A DNA stretch of 42,962 nucleotides from an uncultured Eggerthellaceae bacterium. GTDB taxonomy: Bacteria > Actinomycetota > Coriobacteriia > Coriobacteriales > Eggerthellaceae. Below the pieces are notes generated by a model. It did no database searches and had not been told where the DNA came from. It worked only from the letters and a program-made list of their open reading frames with translations. The DNA lies in contig CASTMW010000002.1 of assembly GCA_949450265.1 (NCBI GenBank), positions 1 through 42,962 of the forward strand. Direction: 5' to 3'. The position numbers and the translations under genes were made by a program. Positions 9,171 to 20,290 of the stretch are shown one piece after another; position 1 is the first letter of the stretch; each line of letters begins with the position of its first letter.

Positions 9171-11411
9171 CTATTCGAAGCGCTTGAGCAAAAGTGAGTT
9201 GCACACGACCGACACGCTGGAGAACGCCATGGCTGCACCCGCCAATGCCGGTGCCAGGATGCCCACCGCCGCCAGCGGGATCATGATGCAGTTGTAGATG
9301 AGCGCCCAGAACAGGTTCTGCTTGATCTTGCGCATGGTGCGCTTCGAGAGGCGCAGCGCGCTGATCAGATCGCTCAACCGATCGCGCATCAGCACCACCT
9401 GACCGGCGTCGATGGCGATGTCAGTGCCGCTGGCCATCACCACGCCCACGTCAGCTGCCGCAAGCGCCGGTGCATCGTTGATACCATCACCCACAAAAGC
9501 CGTCACGCCGCTTGCCTTCTTGCTCGCATCGGCACGCGCCGCCAGCACTCGCTCGCGCACTTCGCGCACTCGCTGCGCCTTGCCCTCGGGCTTCACCCCG
9601 GCGAATACGTGGTCGGCCGGGATGCCCGCCTCCTGCGCGACCGCCAAAGCTGGCGCCTCGGCATCGCCTGTGACCATGTAGCACGCCACATCGGAGCCCC
9701 GCAACTGCGCTACGGCCTCGGCCGCATCGGGCTTGACCTGATCGGCGAACGTGAAGCTGCCCTTGTCAGCGCCATCCACGATGACGCGCGCGCCCACGAA
9801 GACCTCATGCCCATCCACGCAGGCACGCACCCCTTCGCCCACGATGCTTTGGAACTCGCTCACATCAGCATCATCGAAGACCGCACCCTGGTCCTCGGCA
9901 TAGGCTCGCACCGCACGTGCCAACGGATGCTCGCTGCGCATCTCAGCTGCGGCGGCCAAGGCCAGCGCCTCCAAGGGCACATCGCACGCCACGACCGTGG
10001 GCATCCCGCGCGTCAGCGTGCCCGTCTTATCAAACACGGCGGCAGCCAGGCCGCAAAGCCGTTCGAGCACCTGTCCATCCTTGATGAGCACGCCCAGCTG
10101 CGCGCCGCGCCCCATGCCCACCATGAGCGCCGTGGGCGTTGCTAGCCCCAGCGCGCATGGGCAGGCCACCACGATCACCGCCACCGCAGGCAGCAGCGCC
10201 TGCTGCACGCGCGCCGCATCGCTTGCGGCCGGTATGGCGAAGAACCAGACGCAGAACACCACCACGGCGATCCCCAAGATGGCAGGCACGAACACCGCGG
10301 CGATGCGGTCGGCCAACCGCTGCACGGGCGCCTTGCTCCCCTGGGCATCCTCCACCGCACGCACGATGCGCGCTAGCGTGGTATCGGCGCCCACGCGACG
10401 AGCGCGCACCGTGACGGACCCAGTGCAGTTCACCGTGCCACCGGTCACCTCGTCGCCCGCCGCCTTCACCACGGGCAACGGTTCCCCGGTCAACATGCTC
10501 TCGTCGACCTCAGTGCTGCCCTCCATGACCACACCATCCACCGCCACGGCGTCCCCGGGACGCACGACCACCACATCGCCCACAGCCACCTGGGCCACCG
10601 GCACCTCCACCTGCGCTCCTCCGCGCACGACCACCGCGGTCGGTGGCGTCAGGTTCATCAGCGCTTCGATGGCCTGGTTGGTGGAGCCCTTCGCACGCGA
10701 CTCCAGCATCTTGCCCAGCAGCACGAACGTGATCAGCATGGCGCACGTTTCGTAATAGGGCATCCCTTCGTTGATCTCCATGGCGGTATGCCCGGTCCAG
10801 TCACCGGTGATGACGGGCAGGAACGTGATGTAGAGCGAGAAGAGGAACGCAATGGATGTGCCCAACGCCACGAGCACATCCATGTTGGCCGACCCGCTGC
10901 GCAGGCTTTGGAACGCACCCTTGTAGAAGCGCGCGCCACACCCGAACTGCACCGGAATGGTCAGCGCCAGCAGCACCAAGCTACCGCAGAACATGGCTTG
11001 AGCATGCGTGGGCGCGCTCACGAAGAGCCCTGCGATGGCGCTGCCCAACCCCATGTGCCACCCCGGCACCATGCCGAGGGCCACGATAAGGACGCACAGC
11101 ACCGCCGCACAGATGAAGACGTGTCTATCATGCCGTGCGCGCGCCGCCTCCTTCGCACGGCGCCCCTCATCCACCAGCGGCGCATCATCAGGGATCACCT
11201 CGGCCGTGAACGCCAGGTCATCGAAGACATGCAGCATGTCGTCGATACTGGCCACATCGGTATCGAATACCACTTGCCCAGTGTTGTTCGCCAGATTGAC
11301 CGCCACCTCCATCACGCCAGGCGTGGCTCGAAAATGCTTCTCTATATTGGCAGCGCAGTTTGCGCAGTGCATGCCGTCTATCGCCAGGCGCAGCGTCGTC
11401 TGTCGGCTCAT
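9171..11411 (-). CDS. copA: Copper-translocating P1B-type ATPase
   Basis: N-terminal [18 protein letters not shown] ([12 protein letters not shown]), [17 protein letters not shown]. Confidence 0.94.
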   Translation of the reverse strand: MSRQTTLRLAIDGMHCANCAANIEKHFRATPGVMEVAVNLANNTGQVVFDTDVASIDDMLHVFDDLAFTAEVIPDDAPLVDEGRRAKEAARARHDRHVFICAAVLCVLIVALGMVPGWHMGLGSAIAGLFVSAPTHAQAMFCGSLVLLALTIPVQFGCGARFYKGAFQSLRSGSANMDVLVALGTSIAFLFSLYITFLPVITGDWTGHTAMEINEGMPYYETCAMLITFVLLGKMLESRAKGSTNQAIEALMNLTPPTAVVVRGGAQVEVPVAQVAVGDVVVVRPGDAVAVDGVVMEGSTEVDESMLTGEPLPVVKAAGDEVTGGTVNCTGSVTVRARRVGADTTLARIVRAVEDAQGSKAPVQRLADRIAAVFVPAILGIAVVVFCVWFFAIPAASDAARVQQALLPAVAVIVVACPCALGLATPTALMVGMGRGAQLGVLIKDGQVLERLCGLAAAVFDKTGTLTRGMPTVVACDVPLEALALAAAAEMRSEHPLARAVRAYAEDQGAVFDDADVSEFQSIVGEGVRACVDGHEVFVGARVIVDGADKGSFTFADQVKPDAAEAVAQLRGSDVACYMVTGDAEAPALAVAQEAGIPADHVFAGVKPEGKAQRVREVRERVLAARADASKKASGVTAFVGDGINDAPALAAADVGVVMASGTDIAIDAGQVVLMRDRLSDLISALRLSKRTMRKIKQNLFWALIYNCIMIPLAAVGILAPALAGAAMAFSSVSVVCNSLLLKRFE

Positions 11412-11428
11412 GTCATAATCCCTTCAAC

Positions 11429-11448
11429 GTATGCACATATATTCATAT
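11429..11448 (-). promoter_or_regulatory. Dyad element upstream of copA, candidate metalloregulator operator
   Basis: Minus strand ATATGAATATATGTGCATAC, 7 of 10 bp self-complementary; contains perfect ACATAT-N4-ATATGT. Confidence 0.4.
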
Positions 11449-11510
11449 GTTTTCTTCTGGAAGAAGATAGACCAAGCCATCCGTTTTGGCAAGGGCGCGA
11501 TGGTTGCGCG

Positions 11511-13040
11511 TCAGCCGCGATACTCTTCCTCGCGCCGCCGGGTCTTCGACGCCTGCAAGAAAAGGAACAGGAAGCCTACCACACCCGCCACCAGCGAGGC
11601 CAGCAAGATAGCCAGCTTCGCCTCAGCGATGAGCGCCGCATCCGCATACGCCAGATTCGCCACGAAGATAGCCATGGTGAAGCCAACGCCGCCCAGGATG
11701 GCCGCGCCCAACATGTGCATCCAGTTGACCTGATCGGGCAGCTTCGCGATGCGCAGCTTCACGCACAGGAAGCTGAACGCCATGATGCCCAACGGCTTGC
11801 CGATAACCAAGCCGAAGAACACGCCAGCGAACACATCCGAGGTCAGCACCCCGAGCAAGTCCCCGCTCGGTAAGGGCACGTCAGCATTCGTAAGCGCGAA
11901 CAGCGGCAGCACGGCGAAGTACACCCAGGGATGCAGGACCTGCTCAAGCCGCGTGACCGGCGGCAGCACGTCGCGCGAGACATTCGACAGGCTGTTCACT
12001 GTTCGCAGGTACTTCTTCTGGGCCACGATGGGCGTGTTCTCGTCATGGAACACGTTGGCCAACTTCACGCGATCGTTCGACCATTCGAGAAATGACTTCA
12101 TGTTCACACGGCTGCCCGACGGGATGACGAACGCTAGCAGCACGCCAGCGATGGTGGAATGCACACCCGACATGAAAACGCACCACCATAGCACGCAGCC
12201 CACCAGCATATAGGGCACAAGCGAGAACACATGCGCGCGGTTCATCACGATGAGCACCACATACACCACGCCAGCCACTGCAAGCCACCCCAGACTGGGC
12301 GCATTGCCGTAGAAGATGGCGATGACCAGAATGGCGATGATGTCGTCGGCCACCGCCAACGTGGAGAGGAACACGCGCAGGCCGCTGGGTACGCGACTGC
12401 CGAGCAGCGCTAGGATACCCAGCGCGAAGGCGATGTCGGTGGCCGTAGGCACACCCCAGCCGTTGAGGGTGGCCGCATCCCCCGAGTTCACGGATAGATA
12501 GATGATGATGGGCATGACCACGCCGCCTACCGCCCCCATGATAGGCAGCGCCGCTTGGCGAATGTTGGTCAGCTCGCCCACCGTCATCTCGTATTTGATC
12601 TCTAGGCCCACCAGCAAGAAGAACAGCGCCATGAACACATCGTTGATGATGTGAGCGAACGACAGGCCACCTGCCAGCGTCCCCACTTCCACATTCACGT
12701 AATTGTGATGCCAGAAATCGTAGAAGCCCTCATAGAGTCCCGTGTTCGCGATGACGAGCGCAACGATGGCCGCCAGCAGCATGACACCTGCCGCCCGCGT
12801 TGCCGAATGGGTGAAGCTCAACAGCTTGCGATAGCGACGGTTGTGACCCTGCACAGCATCGATGTAGATACCGTGCGGGTCGGGGTCGTCCGCGGTGGGC
12901 TGCACCAGCTTCGCCGCATCCGCGGGCTTGCCGAGCTGTCCAGCGCCTTCCTGCTGCGCCGGTGCGGTGGCGGTCTTCGCCGCATCCGCACTCGCGTTCG
13001 GACCCGTTCTCTGCTCGTTTGTCTCGTGATCGTCTGCCAT
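11511..13040 (-). CDS. nhaA: Na+/H+ antiporter NhaA
   Basis: NDVFMALFFLLVGLEIKYE, GWGVPTATDIAFALGILALLG, multiple TM; start at MADDHETNE. Confidence 0.95.
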   Translation of the reverse strand: MADDHETNEQRTGPNASADAAKTATAPAQQEGAGQLGKPADAAKLVQPTADDPDPHGIYIDAVQGHNRRYRKLLSFTHSATRAAGVMLLAAIVALVIANTGLYEGFYDFWHHNYVNVEVGTLAGGLSFAHIINDVFMALFFLLVGLEIKYEMTVGELTNIRQAALPIMGAVGGVVMPIIIYLSVNSGDAATLNGWGVPTATDIAFALGILALLGSRVPSGLRVFLSTLAVADDIIAILVIAIFYGNAPSLGWLAVAGVVYVVLIVMNRAHVFSLVPYMLVGCVLWWCVFMSGVHSTIAGVLLAFVIPSGSRVNMKSFLEWSNDRVKLANVFHDENTPIVAQKKYLRTVNSLSNVSRDVLPPVTRLEQVLHPWVYFAVLPLFALTNADVPLPSGDLLGVLTSDVFAGVFFGLVIGKPLGIMAFSFLCVKLRIAKLPDQVNWMHMLGAAILGGVGFTMAIFVANLAYADAALIAEAKLAILLASLVAGVVGFLFLFLQASKTRRREEEYRG

Positions 13041-13222
13041 GATGTGCCTCTTTTGCCTTGCCGCCTGCGCGGCGCGATGTCTCACAAGGATTATAGAACA
13101 AGCACCACCCGCGCCAAGCCGTTCAGTCATCGGATTCGCTACGCTTTGGTGGCGGGGCCGCGCTTGTCCGCACATTGTCCTACCATGGGGACGTAGTATC
13201 CGAATCGAAGAAGAGGTGCACC

Positions 13223-13813
13223 ATGGATGTGACCGTTTCTGGGCGTAAGATGCCCGTGAGCGACTCCCTGAAAACGTACGCGACGGAGAAGATCGGCGGT
13301 GCGGTCGAACAGATGGACGTGCGCGCCACCGCCTGCGAAATCGTGCTGTATCGCGAGAAGAATCCCAGCATCGCCAATTCCGCGATCTGCGAGGTCACCG
13401 TCCTCATACCGAACTACGTCGCGCGCGCCCAGGTCCGCGAAGAGGACATGTTCGCCGCCATCGACGTAGCCGCTGCGAAGATCGCTCGTCAGCTGCGCAA
13501 GTTCAAGACCCGCGTGAAGGACAAGAGGCGCGAGAAGACCGAAGATATACTTGGTGCCGATAAGGCCGCGGCGAAGAAGGCCGTACCCGAGAGCGACCTT
13601 GACCTAGACAAGCTGATGGACGAGCTATCCGATGATGAGGTGGTGCGCCGCAAGGAGATCAAGCTCTCGCCCAAGACCGAGGACGAAGCACTCACCGAGA
13701 TGGACCTGCTGGGCCACGACTTCTATCTGTACACCGACCGCGATTCCGGCAACACGCATGTCCTGTATCGCCGTAAGGGCGGTGGCTACGGTCTGCTCAT
13801 GCCGAAAGAATAG
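13223..13813 (+). CDS. hpf: Ribosome hibernation-promoting factor, long form
   Basis: N-terminal HPF/YfiA-like domain plus C-terminal EIKLSPKTEDEALTEMDLLGHDFYLYTDRDSGNTHVLYRRKGGGYGLL. Confidence 0.94.
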   Translation: MDVTVSGRKMPVSDSLKTYATEKIGGAVEQMDVRATACEIVLYREKNPSIANSAICEVTVLIPNYVARAQVREEDMFAAIDVAAAKIARQLRKFKTRVKDKRREKTEDILGADKAAAKKAVPESDLDLDKLMDELSDDEVVRRKEIKLSPKTEDEALTEMDLLGHDFYLYTDRDSGNTHVLYRRKGGGYGLLMPKE

Positions 13814-15104
13814 CGCGTCGCACGCTGGCCGCTGAATACAGCGAGCCGAACGCTACCACACAGCCGTCGCTGCGGGCCGCATCAAGGGCCTGCGCGGCGG
13901 CTGCTTGCGCATCAGGCGCAACGCACACCGGCACCCCTTCCGACGCCTGGCGTCGCATCGCCCGCGCCAGGTCCTCGGCGGCAAGCGCGCGCTTGTTGGC
14001 GGGCGCATACGCGGTGAAGGAGGCTGCGAAGGGCAGCACAGCCCCGATCATCCCTTCGAAATCCTTATCAGTCAACACGCCCATCACGATATGCGCGCGC
14101 AGGTCGGGCGCACCGAGCGCCTGCGCCGCTTCTGAAAACGATGCCGCCAGCGCTTCGGTCCCTTGTAGGTTATGCGCGCCATCCACGATGACCAACGGTG
14201 CGCGCAAGACCACCTCGAAGCGGGCGGGCATGAAGGCCGAGGCCACGCCTTCGCGGATGGCACGATCGCTGATGCTCCACCCCCAACGGCGCAGCGCGAA
14301 CGCCGCCTCGATGGCCACGCTGGCATTCTCTGCCTGGCAGCTTCCCAGCATGCGTGTGACATACGCCTGGTCCTTATAGGTGAACTTGCGCGCCAGCGCA
14401 TCCATATCAGGCAGCCAGCGCGCAAGGCGCGGGAAATCGGCTCGCGTCAGAGGGCAATCCCGTTCTTCGCACACATCTTCGATGACAGCCATGGCCTCGC
14501 GCGTCTGCGGCCAGCTAACCACGCGCACACCAGGCTTCACGATACCGGCCTTCTCGGCTGCAATCTCGCCCAGCGTATCCCCTAAAAACTCTGTATGGTC
14601 GAACCCGATGCGCGTGATGACGCAGACATCGGGGTGTATGACATTGGTAGCGTCCAGCCTGCCGCCCATGCCCGTTTCCAGTACGCAGATATCGCAGGCG
14701 CGTCGCGCGAAGAACAGCAGCGCCACCGCACATTGCGTCTCGAACGCGCTGGGCGTATCTCCTTCCTTGGCCTCCACCGTGCCCGCCGCACGCTGCACCT
14801 GCTCGGTGCATGCGATGAGGTCCTCCTTGCCGATGGGGTGGCCGTCCACCGTCATGGAATCTTGCAAGGTCTCGAAGGCGGGGCTGGCGAACACTCCGGT
14901 CCGCAGGCCCGCCGCGCGACAGATGGCCGCAAGATACGCGCTGGTGCTGCCCTTGCCGTTCGTGCCCGCCACATGCACGAAGCGCATGCCGTCCTGCGGA
15001 TCGCCCAACGCCCGCAGCAGCCCGCGCACCCGCGAAAGTCCTGGCTTGGTGGCTTGTTTGCTCGGGTCGGTCAGGAAAGCGATGGCACCTGCAAGCTCCA
15101 TCAT
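13797..15104 (-). CDS. folC: Bifunctional folylpolyglutamate/dihydrofolate synthase
   Basis: FVHVAGTNGKGSTSAYLAAI, VDGAHNLQGTEAL. Confidence 0.95.
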   Translation of the reverse strand: MMELAGAIAFLTDPSKQATKPGLSRVRGLLRALGDPQDGMRFVHVAGTNGKGSTSAYLAAICRAAGLRTGVFASPAFETLQDSMTVDGHPIGKEDLIACTEQVQRAAGTVEAKEGDTPSAFETQCAVALLFFARRACDICVLETGMGGRLDATNVIHPDVCVITRIGFDHTEFLGDTLGEIAAEKAGIVKPGVRVVSWPQTREAMAVIEDVCEERDCPLTRADFPRLARWLPDMDALARKFTYKDQAYVTRMLGSCQAENASVAIEAAFALRRWGWSISDRAIREGVASAFMPARFEVVLRAPLVIVDGAHNLQGTEALAASFSEAAQALGAPDLRAHIVMGVLTDKDFEGMIGAVLPFAASFTAYAPANKRALAAEDLARAMRRQASEGVPVCVAPDAQAAAAQALDAARSDGCVVAFGSLYSAASVRRAILSA

Positions 15105-15664
15105 GCGTCCTGCAGCATGCGTCCCAGCTTCGCGAAATCCTCTTCCAAGGCCTCGCGCTTGCGCACATCGTAGAGAGCGGCAGCCGGATGAAAGATGGGA
15201 AACACCTTGAAGCGACCGGCCTGATGCAGCTGACCATGCAACCGCGTGATGCCCCGATCGGTCTTCAGAATGAACTTCGTGGCAAAATTGCCCAACGTGA
15301 CGATGTATTCTGGGTCGATCGTGCGCGTCTGCTCCCGCAGGAATGGGGTGCAGGTCTGTATCTCTTCAGCTTGCGGGTCGCGATTGCCCGGCGGTCGGCA
15401 TTTCAGCACGTTGGCGATGAACACCTCATTGCGTGCCAGACCAGCGATGCCCAACAGCTCGTCCAGATACTTCCCCGCCGCACCCACGAACGGCACCCCT
15501 TGCAGATCCTCGTTCTTGCCCGGCGCCTCGCCGACGATCATCACCCGCGCATGCGGATCCCCGTCGCCGAACACGGTCTGCGTGCGGCCATCCGCCAGCG
15601 GACACGCGTGGCACGCTGCCACCTGCGCGCGCAGTTCATCTAAGGGTATCTGCGGTTTGCTCAT
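15101..15664 (-). CDS. Family 4 (Fe-S) uracil-DNA glycosylase
   Basis: CHACPLADGRTQTVFG, GEAPGKNEDLQGVPFVGAAGKYLDELL, NVLKCRPPGNRDP, FHPAAAL. Confidence 0.93.
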   Translation of the reverse strand: MSKPQIPLDELRAQVAACHACPLADGRTQTVFGDGDPHARVMIVGEAPGKNEDLQGVPFVGAAGKYLDELLGIAGLARNEVFIANVLKCRPPGNRDPQAEEIQTCTPFLREQTRTIDPEYIVTLGNFATKFILKTDRGITRLHGQLHQAGRFKVFPIFHPAAALYDVRKREALEEDFAKLGRMLQDA

Positions 15665-17121
15665 GTGTATATCCTTGGCATGCGAAGGTTCCCGAACCCG
15701 ATGCAGATCTCATAGCTGGACGTACCCAAGATGTCGGCCATCTGGTCGATAGTGGCGAACGCATCGCCCTGCTCGCCCACGATGAGCACCTCATCGCCGA
15801 TCTGCGGATCAAGATGGGCCTGTGTGCCACGGCTGCGCTGCGGCACCTCGAACATGCACTGATCCATGCAGATGTTGCCCACCTGCGGATACTGGCGCCC
15901 ACCCATCACGAAGTTGATGCGGTTGGACAGGTTGAAGCGCAGCCCGTCAGCATACCCCACGGGCACCGTGCACACCTTCGCGTACCCACCGCTGCGATAT
16001 GTGAAGAAGTAGCTGACGCCTTCGCCCAACGGCACTGTCTTCACATCGGTGATGCGCGCATGCACGCTCATAGCGGGATGCAGATCGATCAGACCGAACA
16101 TCTCGGGCGTAGAGTAGTAGCCGTACAGCGAGAGCCCCACACGCACCATGTCGTAGCGCAGATCGGGGAAGCGCGTGGTGGCAGCGCTGTTCGAGGCGTG
16201 AACGAGCCCCGGATCCACGCCTGCCGCGCGCATGGTGTCGAGCGCATACAGGAAGCGGTCCTTGGCGCGACCCACTTCCAGCGTGTCGGTTTCATCGGCC
16301 GTGGCGAAATGCGTGAACGTGCCCACCAGGTCGAGCGCCCGGTGGAAGCTGATCTGGCGCAGGAACTCGTCCACTTCGTCGAAACGCACGCCGATGCGGT
16401 TCATGCCGGTATTGACCTTCAGATGAAACGGCGCCCGCAGACCCACCTGATCAGCCGCCTCGGCATAGCGGATGGCGAATTCCACCGTGAACACCGTTGG
16501 CATGATCTGATGCGCCAGCAGCAACGGGATGGCGCTGACAGGCGGCTCGGATAGCATGAGGATGGGCGCTCCGATGCCTGCCTTACGCAGTTCGACGCCT
16601 TCATCCACCGTGGCCACGGCCAGTTGCTCGGCACCGCTGTTGAGCATGGTACGCGCGCATTGCACAGCACCGTGCCCGTACGCATCGGCCTTCACCACCG
16701 CCATCAGGCGCACGCCCGGCGCCAGAGAGCGCTTCACCGCCAGCGTGTTGTGACGAACGGCAGGCAGGCTGATCTCCACCCATGACCATCGCCGGTCGGT
16801 TGCGGGGATGTCAGCGAGCGCTTCCTCGTTGAAGATGGGACCTGTCTCGCCAGCCAGCACGTCGGGCACGCGTAGGTACCGCTTCATATCGTTGGGGTCC
16901 AGATGGCGCCCTACATCGGGGCGACGCTGCCCGTCGAAGATAATGCCTCCATGAGGCACCTGCCACCCTTGCTGTGCTGCCTTGCGGCCGCCTTCCTTAT
17001 AGCGCGTCTCGTCGTTGCCAAGCTCGGTGGCAACGCGGGCGCGACGCATGGCTTCGCCCGCCGACGTGAAGCCGGGGTCGCGCTTGGTGAAGCCAGTGAA
17101 ACCGTTCGGGAGCTCTTCCAT
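15661..17121 (-). CDS. alr: Alanine racemase with N-terminal extension
   Basis: MAVVKADAYGHGAVQ PLP-lysine motif, GYADGL, CMDQCMF; start at MEELPNGF. Confidence 0.94.
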   Translation of the reverse strand: MEELPNGFTGFTKRDPGFTSAGEAMRRARVATELGNDETRYKEGGRKAAQQGWQVPHGGIIFDGQRRPDVGRHLDPNDMKRYLRVPDVLAGETGPIFNEEALADIPATDRRWSWVEISLPAVRHNTLAVKRSLAPGVRLMAVVKADAYGHGAVQCARTMLNSGAEQLAVATVDEGVELRKAGIGAPILMLSEPPVSAIPLLLAHQIMPTVFTVEFAIRYAEAADQVGLRAPFHLKVNTGMNRIGVRFDEVDEFLRQISFHRALDLVGTFTHFATADETDTLEVGRAKDRFLYALDTMRAAGVDPGLVHASNSAATTRFPDLRYDMVRVGLSLYGYYSTPEMFGLIDLHPAMSVHARITDVKTVPLGEGVSYFFTYRSGGYAKVCTVPVGYADGLRFNLSNRINFVMGGRQYPQVGNICMDQCMFEVPQRSRGTQAHLDPQIGDEVLIVGEQGDAFATIDQMADILGTSSYEICIGFGNLRMPRIYT

Positions 17122-17159
17122 GGCTCTATTGTACGCCAACCGCGCCCGCATCGCTGCCC

Positions 17160-17633
17160 TCAGTGGCCGCCGCCGCCCATCATCTTCACAGCATGCGGGA
17201 GCGCCTCTACGATGCCCTCCCAATTCTCAGTGGCAGCCTTAGTGGAACCGGGTAGGTTGATGACCAGGACGCGCCCACGCTGCATGCACACCGCACGCGA
17301 CAGCATGGCGTACGGGGTTATCTGCAGGCTGTGGTAGCGCATGGCCTCGGCGATGCCGGGCACCTCGCGCTCGCACACGTCACGCGTGGCCTCCGGCGTC
17401 ACATCACGTAGCGAAAGGCCGCTGCCGCCACAGGTCAGCACCACGTCCACCTGCAATTCGTCAGCTGCCCGTACGATAGCAGCGGCGATGTCGGCACGGT
17501 CGTCGGTTACTACCACGCGGTCGACCAGCTGCCAACCTGCCTCCACGATGAAGCGTTCGAGCGCATCTCCTGCTTGATCCTCCTTGAGACTGCGTGTGTC
17601 CGAGCAGGTGACGATAGCGAAGCGGATACTCAT
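17160..17633 (-). CDS. MogA/MoaB family molybdopterin biosynthesis protein
   Basis: TCGGSGLSLRDVTPEAT motif; adjacent to moeA. Confidence 0.93.
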   Translation of the reverse strand: MSIRFAIVTCSDTRSLKEDQAGDALERFIVEAGWQLVDRVVVTDDRADIAAAIVRAADELQVDVVLTCGGSGLSLRDVTPEATRDVCEREVPGIAEAMRYHSLQITPYAMLSRAVCMQRGRVLVINLPGSTKAATENWEGIVEALPHAVKMMGGGGH

Positions 17634-18892
17634 AGCGGTACCTCCTCGGGAACGTCCAACAGGATGCACTCCAGCACATCCCCCGCATGCCAAATGCCCT
17701 GGCCGGTAGGCACGACCGCCAGACAGTTGGTCTTCTGGATGACGCCGAACAGGCCGCTGCTCTGGTTGTTGTCAGGCGTCACTTCGCGGGCGCCATCGGC
17801 ATCCTTGGTCAGCGTGGCGCGCAGCAGCATCATGCGCGGGTCCTTCTTCTTCACGTCCTTCGTCAGGCGCGCTGGCACGCGTGGGTGCTCGAAGCAGGCG
17901 AAGCCCTGCATCTTGCGCAACGCCGGGCGGATGATCATCTGGAAGCCGCAGTAGGCTGCCGCCGGATTGCCGGGCAGACCAAAGACCGGCGTGCCCTTTA
18001 CCAGCCCGAACGTCTGGGCCTTACCCGGGCGCATGTTCACCTGCGTCATGAGCAGCTCACCCGCATCCGCCACCACACGCTTGATGAAATCGTAGTCGCC
18101 GTTAGCCGCGCCGCCGGTGGTGACCACGAAGTCGAAGTGCTCGGCCGCTTCGCACACCGCGTTGCGCAGCGCCTTGAACGTGTCCTTCACGATGGGCAGG
18201 ATGGTAGGCTCGGCCCCAGCGGCGTGCGCACAGGCCGCCATCGCATACGAGTTCGATTCGCGAATATGGCCGGACCCAGGCATCTTGTCGGGTGGCACCA
18301 ATTCGCTGCCCGTGGCGATGATGCCCACGGTGGGCCGCCCATACACCGGCACGCTCAGGTTGCCGCAACTGGCCAGGAAGCCCGCGCCCGCCTCATGGAT
18401 GACCTCCCCGCGCACCATGATGACATCGCCCGCGCGTGCTTCCTCGCCCGCTTGACGCACGTTGCTGCCCAGCGTAGTAGGAGCGGCGAAGCTGACGATG
18501 GAGCCGCGCTTGCCGTCGCCTTCGACCACCTCGACCACTTCGTATTTGACCACCGAATCCGCATCGGGGGGCAGCTCGGCCCCGGTCATGATGCGGATGC
18601 ACTCGCCTGCGCCGATGGTACCCTCGAACACATCACCCGCGCCGATGTCGCCCACCACGTTCAGGCACACTGGAGCGCTCTCGGTGGCATCCAGGATCTC
18701 GGTCATGCGCAGCGCGAAGCCGTCCATCGCTGAGTGGGCGAACGGCGCCACGTCGATATCGCTTATCAGATCGTCCGCCGCAACGCGCCCCACCGCATCC
18801 AGCAATCCCACTTCTTCGATCGGCATGAGCTCCATGCGGCCCAGCACCAGCGCACGCGCTTCTTCGAGCGAGATCATCTCATCTCTGGACAT
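17630..18892 (-). CDS. moeA: Molybdopterin molybdenumtransferase
   Basis: APFAHSAMDGFALR, RIMTGAELPPDADSVV, TTGGAANGDYDF, GLPGNPAAAYCGF. Confidence 0.95.
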   Translation of the reverse strand: MSRDEMISLEEARALVLGRMELMPIEEVGLLDAVGRVAADDLISDIDVAPFAHSAMDGFALRMTEILDATESAPVCLNVVGDIGAGDVFEGTIGAGECIRIMTGAELPPDADSVVKYEVVEVVEGDGKRGSIVSFAAPTTLGSNVRQAGEEARAGDVIMVRGEVIHEAGAGFLASCGNLSVPVYGRPTVGIIATGSELVPPDKMPGSGHIRESNSYAMAACAHAAGAEPTILPIVKDTFKALRNAVCEAAEHFDFVVTTGGAANGDYDFIKRVVADAGELLMTQVNMRPGKAQTFGLVKGTPVFGLPGNPAAAYCGFQMIIRPALRKMQGFACFEHPRVPARLTKDVKKKDPRMMLLRATLTKDADGAREVTPDNNQSSGLFGVIQKTNCLAVVPTGQGIWHAGDVLECILLDVPEEVPL

Positions 18893-18929
18893 AATCCTCC
18901 TTGATCGCGGATAGAAGAACCTACGAGAA

Positions 18930-18949
18930 AGGGCGCCCGGTGGCGCCCT
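18930..18949 (-). terminator. Intrinsic terminator-like hairpin downstream of eno
   Basis: 8-bp stem AGGGCGCC/GGCGCCCT with 4-nt loop and short T-rich tail on the minus strand. Confidence 0.65.
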
Positions 18950-18955
18950 GCATCG

Positions 18956-20272
<1,317 letters not shown>

Positions 20273-20290
20273 CTAGGTACGAATATACTA

